Of a stretch of 64,000 nt of DNA, positions 35,450 through 44,364 are shown piece by piece. Where the stretch lies: the NCBI RefSeq assembly GCF_900104145.1, contig NZ_FNLB01000006.1, positions 2,616,501-2,680,500 on the forward strand. The letters are read 5' to 3'. The DNA comes from Pseudovibrio sp. Tun.PSC04-5.I4 (GTDB lineage Bacteria; Pseudomonadota; Alphaproteobacteria; Rhizobiales; Stappiaceae). The notes under the pieces were generated by a model that made no database searches, was not told where the DNA came from, and saw only the letters and a list, made by a program, of their open reading frames with translations. The position numbers and the translations under genes were made by a program. Every line of letters begins with the position of its first letter. Positions within the stretch are counted from its first letter, which is position 1.

Positions 35450-35477
35450 AGCTTGGTATCGTCTCTTATGCATCAGT

Positions 35478-35513
35478 AAAGGCTTGCGACCCAACCGGGT
35501 TGCGGGCCTTTTG
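35478..35513 (+). terminator. Terminator closing the acetyltransferase array
   Basis: GGCTTGCGACCC pairs with GGGTTGCGGGCC (some G-U pairs) over AACC, with an A-run before and CTTTT after. It separates the array from obgE. Confidence 0.7.
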
Positions 35514-35670
35514 GCTGTTCTTATGGGCCTTGTAAGCGCCGTAACAGAGCGATTTTTTGGCCAGGCTAGTAATAAAATTAGCCAGAATTGTCGTTGTAGA
35601 CTTGGCTCCACGGCAATAGGGCTTTAAGACGGCTCTCAAAGAACGTCACAGACGGACGAAAGAGAATAAT

Positions 35671-36717
35671 ATGAAATTCCTTGATCAGGCAAAGATCTAT
35701 GTAAAGTCCGGTGACGGCGGCGCAGGCAGCGTTAGTTTCCGGCGTGAGAAATATGTAGCAGAAGGCGGCCCAGACGGCGGCGACGGTGGTCGCGGTGGTG
35801 ATGTATGGGTTGAATGCGCTGACGGCCTGAATACGCTGATTGATTACCGCTATTCGCAGCACTTCAAAGCTAAAATTGGTATGCACGGCATGGGCCGCAA
35901 CAGAACCGGCGCCAAAGGCGACGATGTTGTGCTCCGCGTTCCGGTTGGAACTGAAATTCTGGATGAAGACAACGAGACCGTTGTTGCAGATATGACGAGA
36001 GTCGGTCAACGCCTGCTCCTGATGAAGGGCGGCAATGGCGGGTTTGGTAATGCGCACTTTAAATCCTCAAAAAATCAGGCACCACGCCACGCCAATCCGG
36101 GCCTTGAAGGCGAAGAGAAGTGGATCTGGCTGCGCTTGAAGCTGATTGCGGATGCTGGCCTTGTTGGTTTACCAAACGCTGGTAAGTCCACTTTCCTCGC
36201 CGCTGTTTCAGCGGCACGTCCGAAGATTGCGGATTACCCGTTCACGACTTTGCACCCGAACCTTGGTGTTTGTGAACTTGATGGCCGCGGGTTTGTGCTG
36301 GCTGATATTCCGGGCCTTATCCGTGGCGCGTCTCTGGGTCAGGGTCTTGGAGACCGTTTCCTCGGCCATATCGAGCGGACACGCGTTCTGCTGCACCTTG
36401 TCGATGGCTCTGGTGTTGAAGACCCGGCAGATGCATACCACACCATTCGTGGTGAGCTGGAAGCCTACGGTCATGGCCTTGGTGAAAAGACTGAAATTGT
36501 GTGTCTTTCCAAAGCTGACTCCTTGACGGACGAACTGCGCGAAGAGCGTTTTAAAGCGCTCGAAGAAGCTTGTGGCCAGACACCACTTGTCATTTCTGCT
36601 GCCAGTGGTGAAAACATCGATACGGCTCAACGTATGGTCATTCGCGCCATTGACAAAAACAAGCAGGAAGAGGCAAAAGCCCTTCTTACCGACAAGATTG
36701 AGGAATGGCGTCCCTAA
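35671..36717 (+). CDS. obgE: GTPase ObgE/CgtA
   Basis: A 348-aa essential GTPase for 50S assembly. The glycine-rich Obg fold (GGDGGRGGDVWVE) fills the first 158 residues, then G1 GLPNAGKST, G3 DIPGLIRGAS and G4-like SKAD follow. No C-terminal OCT domain is present, as usual in this group. Its stop shares a base with the proB start. In most relatives it follows rpmA closely; here the array intervenes. Confidence 0.97.
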   Translation: MKFLDQAKIYVKSGDGGAGSVSFRREKYVAEGGPDGGDGGRGGDVWVECADGLNTLIDYRYSQHFKAKIGMHGMGRNRTGAKGDDVVLRVPVGTEILDEDNETVVADMTRVGQRLLLMKGGNGGFGNAHFKSSKNQAPRHANPGLEGEEKWIWLRLKLIADAGLVGLPNAGKSTFLAAVSAARPKIADYPFTTLHPNLGVCELDGRGFVLADIPGLIRGASLGQGLGDRFLGHIERTRVLLHLVDGSGVEDPADAYHTIRGELEAYGHGLGEKTEIVCLSKADSLTDELREERFKALEEACGQTPLVISAASGENIDTAQRMVIRAIDKNKQEEAKALLTDKIEEWRP

Positions 36718-37844
36718 TGGCTCGAAGCCTGAGCGACTATAAGCGCATCACTGTCAAAATCGGCTCAGCTCTACTGGTTGAAAATGGCCGCTTGAAACGA
36801 GACTGGCTGGAATCTCTGGCAGATGACCTGCAAGCTCTTTCCGAGGCCGGAAAAGAAGTGCTGGTTGTTTCCTCTGGTTCCATCGCTCTTGGTCGTGGTG
36901 TGTTGGGTTTGCCGTCTGGTCCGCTGAAGCTGGAGCAGGCGCAAGCCGCTGCTTCTGTCGGTCAGATTGCACTTGCTCAGGCTTACTCTGAAATTCTCGG
37001 CGAACGGGGTCTGACTGCTGGTCAGATCCTGCTGACCCTTGGAGATACAGAGGAACGTCGCCGCTACCTCAATGCGCGTGAAACCATTGGCACCCTGCTG
37101 AAAATGGGCGCTGTACCGATCATCAACGAGAACGACACTGTTGCGACCTCCGAAATCCGGTATGGCGATAATGACCGTCTTGGCGCCCGTGTGGCGACAA
37201 TGGCGAGTGCGGACCTCTTGGTGCTGCTCTCTGATGTTGATGGCCTTTATACTGCTGCGCCGCAAAAGGATCCCAATGCGATCTTTTTGCCGGAAGTTCC
37301 ACAGGTCACACAAGAGATTGAAGCGATGGCCGGTTCTGCTGGCTCTGCGTTTTCCTCTGGCGGCATGAAAACCAAGATCGATGCGGCGAAAATCTCGCAA
37401 TCTGCCGGGACCACCATGATTATTGCCAGCGGCAAGACCATGAACCCGCTGACTGCGATTGAGAATGGCGCACGCGCAACTTGGTTCCCTGCTCCCTCTT
37501 CTCCCTCGCGAGCTCGGAAGACGTGGATCAGCGGTCACTTGAAACCACATGGTACAGTGCAATTGGATGCAGGTGCATTAAAGGCCGTTAAAGCTGGCAA
37601 GAGCTTGCTGCCTGCTGGCGTGACCAAAGTTGACGGCACATTCACTCGCGGGGATGCGGTACGTCTTTTAAATGCTGATGGCCATGATGTGGGCCGGGGC
37701 CTTATTGCCTATGATTACGGCGAGGCCTCTCTCATCATTGGGCGCAACAGCAGGGAAATTGAAGCTATTATCGGTTATGCGGGGCGCGCAGAGATGATCC
37801 ATACAGATGATCTTGTGCTCTCAACTTCTGATTTGGATAATTGA
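36717..37844 (+). CDS. proB: Glutamate 5-kinase
   Basis: A 375-aa enzyme for the first step of proline synthesis, with an amino-acid kinase domain and a C-terminal PUA domain. Motifs include VKIGSALLV, VVSSGSIALGRG, INENDTVATSEIRYGDNDRL and FSSGGMKTKIDAA. I chose the ATG overlapping the obgE stop (TAATG), which leaves GAGGA at a usable distance; the ATG at 36705 would abut it. proA follows after 55 bases. Confidence 0.95.
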   Translation: MARSLSDYKRITVKIGSALLVENGRLKRDWLESLADDLQALSEAGKEVLVVSSGSIALGRGVLGLPSGPLKLEQAQAAASVGQIALAQAYSEILGERGLTAGQILLTLGDTEERRRYLNARETIGTLLKMGAVPIINENDTVATSEIRYGDNDRLGARVATMASADLLVLLSDVDGLYTAAPQKDPNAIFLPEVPQVTQEIEAMAGSAGSAFSSGGMKTKIDAAKISQSAGTTMIIASGKTMNPLTAIENGARATWFPAPSSPSRARKTWISGHLKPHGTVQLDAGALKAVKAGKSLLPAGVTKVDGTFTRGDAVRLLNADGHDVGRGLIAYDYGEASLIIGRNSREIEAIIGYAGRAEMIHTDDLVLSTSDLDN

Positions 37845-37899
37845 TAGAAACTGTTTAGGTTGAAGAGCTTCAACCGGCGATGATTTAAGGGTTTTGCAG

Positions 37900-39195
37900 A
37901 TGCTGACTAGTTCTGAAACAGCAAATGCGGGAAATACCAGCATTTGTGACCTGATGGCGACCATTGGCAAGAAAGCACGCGCGGCAGCTCGTGTTCTTGC
38001 AATTGCTCCCACAAGCCAAAAGAACAAAGGCCTGGAGGCAATGGCTGCTGCTGTTCGCGCTGCAACTCCGCAAATCCTCGCTGCCAATGCTCTTGATCTG
38101 GACGCAATGACGGCCAACAATCAGCAAACCTCCTTTATTGATCGCGGCACCTTAAACGAAGAGCGCATTGAAGCCATTGCTGGCGCACTGGAAGACATTT
38201 CCAAGCTGGACGATCCGGTTGGCAGCAATATTGCTCAATGGACCCGCCCAAACGGACTGGACATCTCCCGCGTACGGACACCCCTTGGTGTGATCGGCGT
38301 GGTTTATGAAAGCCGTCCCAATGTGACAGCTGATGCTGGCGCCCTGTGCCTGAAAGCGGGCAATGCGGTTATTCTGCGCGGTGGTTCTGACACCATCAAC
38401 TCCAACCTTGCCATTTATAAGGCTCTGCAATCCGGACTGGCTGATGCTGGCTTGCCTGTTGATGCAATTCAAGTTGTACCGGTGAAAGACCGCGCTGCCG
38501 TGGGCGAAATGCTAAAAGGTCTGAATGGCAATCTGGATGTGATCATTCCACGTGGCGGCAAAAGCCTTGTGGCACGGGTGCAGGAGGAAGCTCGCGTGCC
38601 GGTGTTTGCCCACCTTGAGGGGCTGGTTCACATTTTCATCGATAAGAACGCCGATCTGGATAAAGCGGTAGACATTGTTGTGAATTCTAAACTGCGACGC
38701 ACAGGCATTTGTGGCGCGGCTGAAACTTTGTTGGTGGACGAAGCAGTTGCTGCGACACACCTGCCTCCAATCCTTGCTGCACTTCGGCAGAAGGGCTGTG
38801 AAATTCGCGGTGATGAAGAAGTGTTGATGCTTTACCCGAGCGCGAAGGAGGCTTCTGCGGAAGATTGGGCGACAGAATATCTGGCCGCTATTATCTCCGT
38901 GAAGATTGTTGGCGGTCTGGTTGATGCAATTGAGCACATCAGTGAATACGGCTCCAACCACACCGACTGCATCATCACCGAGGATCAGGTTGCGGCTCAA
39001 AAATTCCTCGCAGAAGTGGATTCCGCAATTGTTCTTCACAATGCATCCACACAGTTTGCAGATGGCGGAGAGTTTGGTATGGGCGCAGAAATTGGCATCG
39101 CCACAGGCCGTATGCATGCACGTGGTCCGGTAGGTGTTGAGCAGCTGACCAGCTTCAAATATGTCGTTCGCGGGACTGGCCAAACCCGTCCATGA
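37900..39195 (+). CDS. proA: Glutamate-5-semialdehyde dehydrogenase (gamma-glutamyl phosphate reductase)
   Basis: A 431-aa enzyme reducing gamma-glutamyl phosphate for proline synthesis. IGVVYESRPNVTADAGALCLKAGNA carries typical ProA sequence, and the catalytic Cys is in LRRTGICGAAETLL. The ATG at 37900 has AAGGG 8 bases upstream; an in-frame TTG six bases earlier is less likely. Its stop overlaps nadD as ATGA. Confidence 0.96.
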   Translation: MLTSSETANAGNTSICDLMATIGKKARAAARVLAIAPTSQKNKGLEAMAAAVRAATPQILAANALDLDAMTANNQQTSFIDRGTLNEERIEAIAGALEDISKLDDPVGSNIAQWTRPNGLDISRVRTPLGVIGVVYESRPNVTADAGALCLKAGNAVILRGGSDTINSNLAIYKALQSGLADAGLPVDAIQVVPVKDRAAVGEMLKGLNGNLDVIIPRGGKSLVARVQEEARVPVFAHLEGLVHIFIDKNADLDKAVDIVVNSKLRRTGICGAAETLLVDEAVAATHLPPILAALRQKGCEIRGDEEVLMLYPSAKEASAEDWATEYLAAIISVKIVGGLVDAIEHISEYGSNHTDCIITEDQVAAQKFLAEVDSAIVLHNASTQFADGGEFGMGAEIGIATGRMHARGPVGVEQLTSFKYVVRGTGQTRP

Positions 39196-39851
39196 TCGTA
39201 ACAGACCCACAAACCTTTGATAGCCGCGGCAAGCTGGGAGAGGTGCCACCTTCCTGGCTGCGCCTGCCCTATGCAGCTGACGGAAATCGCATTGGATTGT
39301 TTGGCGGTTCCTTCAATCCTCCGCATCCCGGCCATTTTCTGGTGGCTGAAACCGCCCTGCGCCGGCTGGAGTTGGATCAGATCTGGTGGTTGGTTACGCC
39401 CGGCAATCCGCTAAAATCCCGCCACGAACTGACATCTTTGGAAGAGCGGGTATGTGCGACAAAAGCGCTGGCGCGGCACCCACGCATGAAGGTGACGGCT
39501 TTTGAAGCTGTTCTCGGCACCTCTTATACAGCAAGCACTTTGAAGAGTTTGCGGCGTATCCGACCAAGGTTGAACTTTGTCTGGGTGATGGGTGCAGACA
39601 ATCTCGCAAATTTTCACCATTGGCAAAACTGGCAGAGCATTATAGAAGGGGTGCCTGTGGCAATCGTTGACAGGCCTAAAGCGACGCTTTCGTCTCTTTC
39701 AGCTCGCGTTTGCCAGAGGTATGCCTTTGCTCAGATAAAAGAGGAAAGTGCACGCCAGCTGCCTGAGTGCAAAGCCCCTTGCTGGACCATTCTACATGGC
39801 CCGCTAGACGAAACCTCCTCCACTTTACTGAGGGATAGAGGACACGCCTAA
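39192..39851 (+). CDS. nadD: Nicotinate-nucleotide adenylyltransferase
   Basis: A 219-aa nucleotidyltransferase making nicotinate adenine dinucleotide. GGSFNPPHPGHF holds the HxGH motif; ETSSTLLRDRG near the C-terminus corresponds to the ISSTxIR motif. The N-terminus is about 35 residues longer than in minimal NadD (FDSRGKLGEVPPSWLRLP), as in other Rhizobiales. Coupled to proA by a 4-base overlap. Confidence 0.95.
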   Translation: MIVTDPQTFDSRGKLGEVPPSWLRLPYAADGNRIGLFGGSFNPPHPGHFLVAETALRRLELDQIWWLVTPGNPLKSRHELTSLEERVCATKALARHPRMKVTAFEAVLGTSYTASTLKSLRRIRPRLNFVWVMGADNLANFHHWQNWQSIIEGVPVAIVDRPKATLSSLSARVCQRYAFAQIKEESARQLPECKAPCWTILHGPLDETSSTLLRDRGHA

Positions 39852-40010
39852 GGGAAACTTGCGCGGTTTGCAGCGACAAGTGTCTTGAAAATGCCATAGG
39901 GACCTGAGTATTCTTCTTGACGGAAGGCTTGAGTTTGTGCATTCCAAGCTATCTTACATGGCAGATGCAATCTGCTTATCTTTAACCATGGCGAGGGCGC
40001 TTAGCTGACC

Positions 40011-40418
40011 ATGATAACTCAACATGAAGGGACGGACACCATCGCTCCTCTTCAACCGCACGACACCTCCGAAAACGGGGATGTGCTTGCACTGATCGTC
40101 AAAAGCCTGGATGACTCCAAGGCTGAAGAGATCGTATCCGTAGATCTTGCTGGCAAGTCTGCATTGGCTGACTACATGGTTGTGGCTTCTGGCCGCTCAC
40201 ATCGCCATGTTGGCGCTGTTGCTGACCACTTGCTCCGTGATCTGAAACTGGCAGGCTACACCGGTGCCCGCATTGAAGGCATGCCGCATTGTGACTGGGT
40301 GCTCATCGATATCGGTGATGCAATCATTCACATTTTCCGCCCAGAAGTCCGCAGTTTCTACAATATCGAGAAAATGTGGTCCGCGGATAGCACTGAGCCG
40401 ACACAGTTCATCGGATAA
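40011..40418 (+). CDS. rsfS: Ribosomal silencing factor RsfS
   Basis: A 135-aa protein that binds L14 and keeps ribosomal subunits apart in slow growth. Family blocks are KAEEIVSVDLAGKSALADYM, VVASGRSHRHVGAVADHL and DWVLIDIGDAIIHIFRPE. The N-terminus has a polar 20-residue lead, typical for alphaproteobacteria. It follows nadD after 159 bases and is closed by a terminator. Confidence 0.95.
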   Translation: MITQHEGTDTIAPLQPHDTSENGDVLALIVKSLDDSKAEEIVSVDLAGKSALADYMVVASGRSHRHVGAVADHLLRDLKLAGYTGARIEGMPHCDWVLIDIGDAIIHIFRPEVRSFYNIEKMWSADSTEPTQFIG

Positions 40419-40419
40419 T

Positions 40420-40448
40420 ACCTGACCTCCTTTGAGGTCCGGTGTTTT
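40420..40448 (+). terminator. Terminator of the obgE to rsfS operon
   Basis: ACC-GACCTC pairs with GAGGTC-GGT over CTTT, followed by GTTTT, directly after the rsfS stop. Confidence 0.8.
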
Positions 40449-40570
40449 GCGCTGCTTAATCCAACTGCCATTTCTATGAGATGGCGGTTTTGAATTAGTG
40501 CGCGCTTTTGTGGGTTAACCTGCTTGCCTCTGAACTGACGGAAAACCGTCATTCAACCCTCGGAGACTTC

Positions 40571-41053
40571 ATGAAAGTCACGATTGCCTGCGTTGGCAAA
40601 ATGAAAGCTGGCGCGGAAAAGGACATGTGTGAACGCTATCTGGACCGTGCGCGTAAAGCGGGCCGGTCCGTTGGCGTTACATCTGTGTCTGTGGTTGAAT
40701 TTACAGAAAGCCGGGCTGCCCGCACAACCGAGCGAAAAGACGAAGAAGCGCAGTTTCTGCTCAATGCGCTTCCTTCTGGCGCGATCCTTATTGCGCTGGA
40801 TGAGCACGGCAAAGCCCTTTCCAGTGAGGTGTTTGCTAAAAAGGTTGGTGACTGGGCTGATCAAGGCACCTCTGACATTGTGCTGGCCATTGGTGGTGCT
40901 GACGGGCATGGACAAGCCCTTTTGCAACGCGCTGACCTAAAGCTCGCTCTTGGTTCCATGACATGGCCGCATCAAATGGTGCGGATTATGTGCGGCGAGC
41001 AAATCTATCGTGCCATCACAATTTTAACTGGCCACCCCTACCACCGTGCCTGA
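40571..41053 (+). CDS. rlmH: 23S rRNA pseudouridine-1915 N3-methyltransferase RlmH
   Basis: A 160-aa SPOUT methyltransferase modifying helix 69 of 23S rRNA. MKVTIACVGKMKAGAEKDM is the start, with CGGAGA just upstream; the longer frame from 40508 is not conserved. The knot region reads LAIGGADGHG and LGSMTWPHQMVRIMCGEQIYRA, a clear RlmH signature. Confidence 0.96.
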   Translation: MKVTIACVGKMKAGAEKDMCERYLDRARKAGRSVGVTSVSVVEFTESRAARTTERKDEEAQFLLNALPSGAILIALDEHGKALSSEVFAKKVGDWADQGTSDIVLAIGGADGHGQALLQRADLKLALGSMTWPHQMVRIMCGEQIYRAITILTGHPYHRA

Positions 41054-41330
41054 TTTCGCTGGTGGTGCCTGCATGCCTCTCTAAAATCCCCACGCAAGAC
41101 CATGTACAAGTTCAGCCTGTAAGAGGATTGGCAGTGTTGTGGATATTGATGTTTCCCGTGTAAGTCGCTAAGCCTTCAAACGTGGTTGACACTTCCTTAA
41201 CGCTGTCTGTTCATTATCCTCAGCGTTGACCATTCAAGTAGCCTATTAGCTGCTTGTTTTGGCTAGTTGTTTTATGCGTGTTCTTTTCAGAAAATCAGGC
41301 CCTTTCTGGGAATGCGCTTTAGGAGTTCAG

Positions 41331-42692
41331 TTGTTGCGTCTCAGAGGAAGCCGGATCCTCCAGTTGGTGACAAGTTTCGTCTTGTTTTTTGTGGTTGCTG
41401 TTGGGCTGCCGCTGCAAGGCACTGCGCAAAAGCTGACAAATATCTCCCTGAAAGTTGACCAGAAAGACCCAGCTGCTGAAGCGCTGAAACTCAAGCAGGC
41501 GCGTGAATATGAGTTGCGCGATCTGAACGAGAACATCTCTCTTTCTTCTGAGAAGCGGGAGGAAATTCAGCGTTCTATTCGTGCGTTGGAGCGCGATGGC
41601 GAGAGTCTGAATGGGGAATTGATCCGCACCGGCGAGCGCATGAAGAAGCTGGAGAACCAGCTGGAAGCCACGGAAGCGCGCTTGGGGCGCCACCGCAAAA
41701 ACGAGCAATCTGTTCGCGCGTCATTGAATGAACGCAAAGATATTTTAGCTGAAGTTCTGAGTGCTCTGCAACGGATTGGTCATCGGCCTCCCCCTGCAAT
41801 GGTCGTGCGCCCTCAAGATGCTCTTGGTGCCGTGCGCAGCGCTATTTTGCTCAACTCAATCATGCCCGAAGTGCGGATTGAGGCGGAGGCTTTGGCCAGT
41901 GACCTTGCTGAACTGACAAGGTTGAGGGCAAAAATTGAAGCAGAGCGCAACAGAGTTCGAAGTGGTGCAATTCAGATGGCAGAAGAACGCCATCGTGTTG
42001 AATTACTTTTAGAAAAGAAAAAGTCAGCACGGCAAGATAGCCTCGCAGCGCTGGAAGCCGAGAAGGCTCGCGCAAAGGAACTTGCCCAGAAGGCAACCTC
42101 TTTGAAAGAGTTGCTTGCTAACCTTGAACGAGACGTGGAAAGCAGCAGACGCGCAGCGGAAGCAGCGCGACTTGCGGACATAGAACGGCAAGACCGGATT
42201 GCTTCCGGTGACCCGTTTGCTGACCCAAGCCGATTAAAACCGGTTGTTGCTTTTGCGGACACCCTTGGGCTTTTGCCTGATCCGGTATCCGGCACACTAC
42301 TACAAGACTTTGGGGTTGCGGATGGTTTTGGGAATACGACCACTGGTCAATCCATTGCAACGCGCCCTAACGCCCAAGTCACCTCCCCCACTGATGGATG
42401 GGTGGTGTATGCAGGGGATTTCCGCTCTTACGGGCAGATGGTAATTGTAAATGCAGGCGGCGGGCACCATGTCCTGTTGTCTGGTATGGACAACATCATG
42501 GTTGAGCTAGGGCAATTCATTCTAGCCGGTGAACCAGTCGCTAAAATGGGAGAAACGCGCCTCGCAAGCGCTAATAACCTTAATTTTAGTTTGGATCAGC
42601 CGGTTTTATATGTAGAATTCAGGAAAGACGGCACTGCAATCGACCCCAGCCCATGGTGGTCTCGCGCCGAAAACGAAAAGGTTCGCGGATGA
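41331..42692 (+). CDS. Murein hydrolase activator, EnvC-like (M23 domain)
   Basis: A protein of about 453 aa with a signal peptide (ILQLVTSFVLFFVVAVGLPL), a long coiled coil of about residues 45-290 rich in Glu, Arg and Lys, and a C-terminal LytM domain. The zinc site is degenerate: where active M23 enzymes have HxH, it reads HHVLLSGMD. It should therefore act by activating amidases, like EnvC. I favour a TTG start at 41331 or 41334 because AGGAG lies just upstream and the signal peptide follows; an ATG at 41274 lacks a ribosome site. It overlaps ctpA by 4 bases. Confidence 0.85.
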   Translation: MLRLRGSRILQLVTSFVLFFVVAVGLPLQGTAQKLTNISLKVDQKDPAAEALKLKQAREYELRDLNENISLSSEKREEIQRSIRALERDGESLNGELIRTGERMKKLENQLEATEARLGRHRKNEQSVRASLNERKDILAEVLSALQRIGHRPPPAMVVRPQDALGAVRSAILLNSIMPEVRIEAEALASDLAELTRLRAKIEAERNRVRSGAIQMAEERHRVELLLEKKKSARQDSLAALEAEKARAKELAQKATSLKELLANLERDVESSRRAAEAARLADIERQDRIASGDPFADPSRLKPVVAFADTLGLLPDPVSGTLLQDFGVADGFGNTTTGQSIATRPNAQVTSPTDGWVVYAGDFRSYGQMVIVNAGGGHHVLLSGMDNIMVELGQFILAGEPVAKMGETRLASANNLNFSLDQPVLYVEFRKDGTAIDPSPWWSRAENEKVRG

Positions 42693-44023
42693 TACGGAAA
42701 GCATCGTTCTTGCTGATTGGCGTGGTCATGGGGGCTACGGCGGTCGTAACATACTCTCAGGTCCCGTTCAGGTTTGCTGAGCCAGCAGCAGCTGCGTCTC
42801 CCGATACGTACAATCAGCTTAATCTGTTTGGAGACGTTTTTGAGCGTGTACGCTCTGATTATGTTGAGGAGCCAACAGACTCCAAGCTGATCGAGACCGC
42901 GATCAACGGCATGCTTACAAGCCTTGATCCACACTCCAGCTACCTGCCACCAAAAAGCTTCCGCGATATGCAGGTGCAGACGCGCGGCGAGTTTGGCGGT
43001 CTTGGTATTGAAGTGACTATGGAAGACGGCCTTGTGAAGGTTGTTGCTCCTATTGACGATACTCCGGCGTATAAAGCGGGCGTACAGCCTGGTGATCTGA
43101 TTACCCATCTTGATGGGGAACAGGTTATGGGCCTTACCTTGAACGAAGCCGTTGAGAAAATGCGCGGTCTGGTGAATACAGACATCATCATTACCGTGCG
43201 TCGTGAAGGTATCAACGAACCAACCGATATTACAATAACACGTGACGTGATCCGCATCCGCTCTGTTCGGTGGAACAAAGAAGAGGATGTCGGGTATATT
43301 CGCATCACGCAGTTCAATGAACAGACCTTTGAAGGCCTTGAAAACGCTGTTAAAGAACTAACAGCCGAGATTGGCGAAGATAAACTGAAGGGCTTTGTGC
43401 TGGATCTGCGCAACAACCCAGGTGGTTTGCTTGATCAGGCGATTGCCGTTTCTGACGCCTTCCTGAACCGTGGTGAAATTGTTTCCACCCGTGGCCGGAA
43501 TGCAGAAGAAACCCAGCGCTACAACGCTCGCATTGGTGACCTGACTGAAGGTTCTCCTGTGATCGTTCTGATGAATGGCGGTTCTGCTTCAGCTTCTGAA
43601 ATTGTAGCCGGTGCGCTGCAGGATCATCGCCGTGCAACAATCCTTGGCACGCGTTCCTTCGGTAAGGGGTCTGTTCAAACCATTATCCCACTTGGTGCGA
43701 ATGGTGCGATCCGTCTGACGACCGCCCGTTACTACACGCCTTCTGGCAACTCCATTCAGGCTAAGGGTATCCGCCCGGACATCGTTTCCTTGCAGGAACT
43801 TCCTGAAGAGCTGAAAGGCCGCGCAGAGACCAAGGGCGAAGCTGGTCTTCGTGGTCACCTTCAAGCTGAAGAAGGCGATGAAGGTTCTGGTAGCCAGGCT
43901 TATGTGCCGCAGGACAAAGACAAGGATGTGCAGCTGAATTTGGCGAAAGCTCTGCTTCGCGGCGAGAAGACTGATACAGCCTTCCCACCAGCAGCTGACA
44001 GTGCAGCAAACACATCTAACTAA
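42689..44023 (+). CDS. ctpA: Carboxy-terminal processing protease (S41)
   Basis: A 444-aa periplasmic protease. An N-terminal signal or anchor (ASFLLIGVVMGATAVVTY) leads to a PDZ domain (GEFGGLGIEVTMEDGLVKVV) and the S41 catalytic domain. The catalytic Ser is in GGSASASEIVAGAL and the Lys in GTRSFGKGSVQT. The ATG overlaps the EnvC-like gene's stop (ATGA), a common pairing for cell-wall turnover. An acidic tail follows the catalytic domain. Confidence 0.95.
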   Translation: MIRKASFLLIGVVMGATAVVTYSQVPFRFAEPAAAASPDTYNQLNLFGDVFERVRSDYVEEPTDSKLIETAINGMLTSLDPHSSYLPPKSFRDMQVQTRGEFGGLGIEVTMEDGLVKVVAPIDDTPAYKAGVQPGDLITHLDGEQVMGLTLNEAVEKMRGLVNTDIIITVRREGINEPTDITITRDVIRIRSVRWNKEEDVGYIRITQFNEQTFEGLENAVKELTAEIGEDKLKGFVLDLRNNPGGLLDQAIAVSDAFLNRGEIVSTRGRNAEETQRYNARIGDLTEGSPVIVLMNGGSASASEIVAGALQDHRRATILGTRSFGKGSVQTIIPLGANGAIRLTTARYYTPSGNSIQAKGIRPDIVSLQELPEELKGRAETKGEAGLRGHLQAEEGDEGSGSQAYVPQDKDKDVQLNLAKALLRGEKTDTAFPPAADSAANTSN

Positions 44024-44202
44024 ATGACAGGATAAAAGCCCGCCGCGCCTAACACCATATGTTTAGCGCGGTGGCTCTATATTGAAACAACCGGCCTTAG
44101 CTTTGTTCTGGCCAAACTGCTTTATTTTTTTGTTTTAGAGCGTATTCTTCTTTGAAAACCGGAGGCACTTTCCGGGAGTACGTTTAAGTGGTGGGGGCAC
44201 CA

Positions 44203-44364
44203 ATGGCTGGGAGCGACTTGACAGCTCCGCTTGGAATGAACAAGCGTGGAGGCATTAGACGACTGCCACTTGGGCTGGTCGGCGTCGCTATTATGACCGT
44301 TGTTCTCACTACAGGTTTTATCTGGATTGGCATTGTTGATGACCCCAATGGGGGGAGCCAATGA
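44203..44364 (+). CDS. Detached N-terminal membrane anchor of the divergent deacetylase
   Basis: A 53-aa frame starting MAGSDLTAPLGMNKRGG with one membrane span (LVGVAIMTVVLTTGFIWIGI) and ending DDPNGGSQ. Relatives of the next gene begin just like this and run on through a Gly-Glu-Pro junction. Here a run of six Gs (44350-44355) shifts the frame and the product stops within 10 bases; one more G would join the two frames as NGGEPMTTIK. It is thus the 5' part of a split gene, or the two are joined by slippage. Confidence 0.6.
   Translation: MAGSDLTAPLGMNKRGGIRRLPLGLVGVAIMTVVLTTGFIWIGIVDDPNGGSQ

Noticed and set aside
36771..37562. Minus-strand open frame of 263 codons across proB
   Set aside because: Antisense shadow of proB; no ribosome site and no recognisable protein sequence.
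38512..39249. Minus-strand open frame of 245 codons across proA
   Set aside because: Antisense shadow of proA with no family features.
41186..41217. Promoter for the EnvC-like gene with TTGACA at 41186
   Set aside because: A good -35 is present, but the only TATA-like -10 lies about 20 bases away, too far for a confident call.
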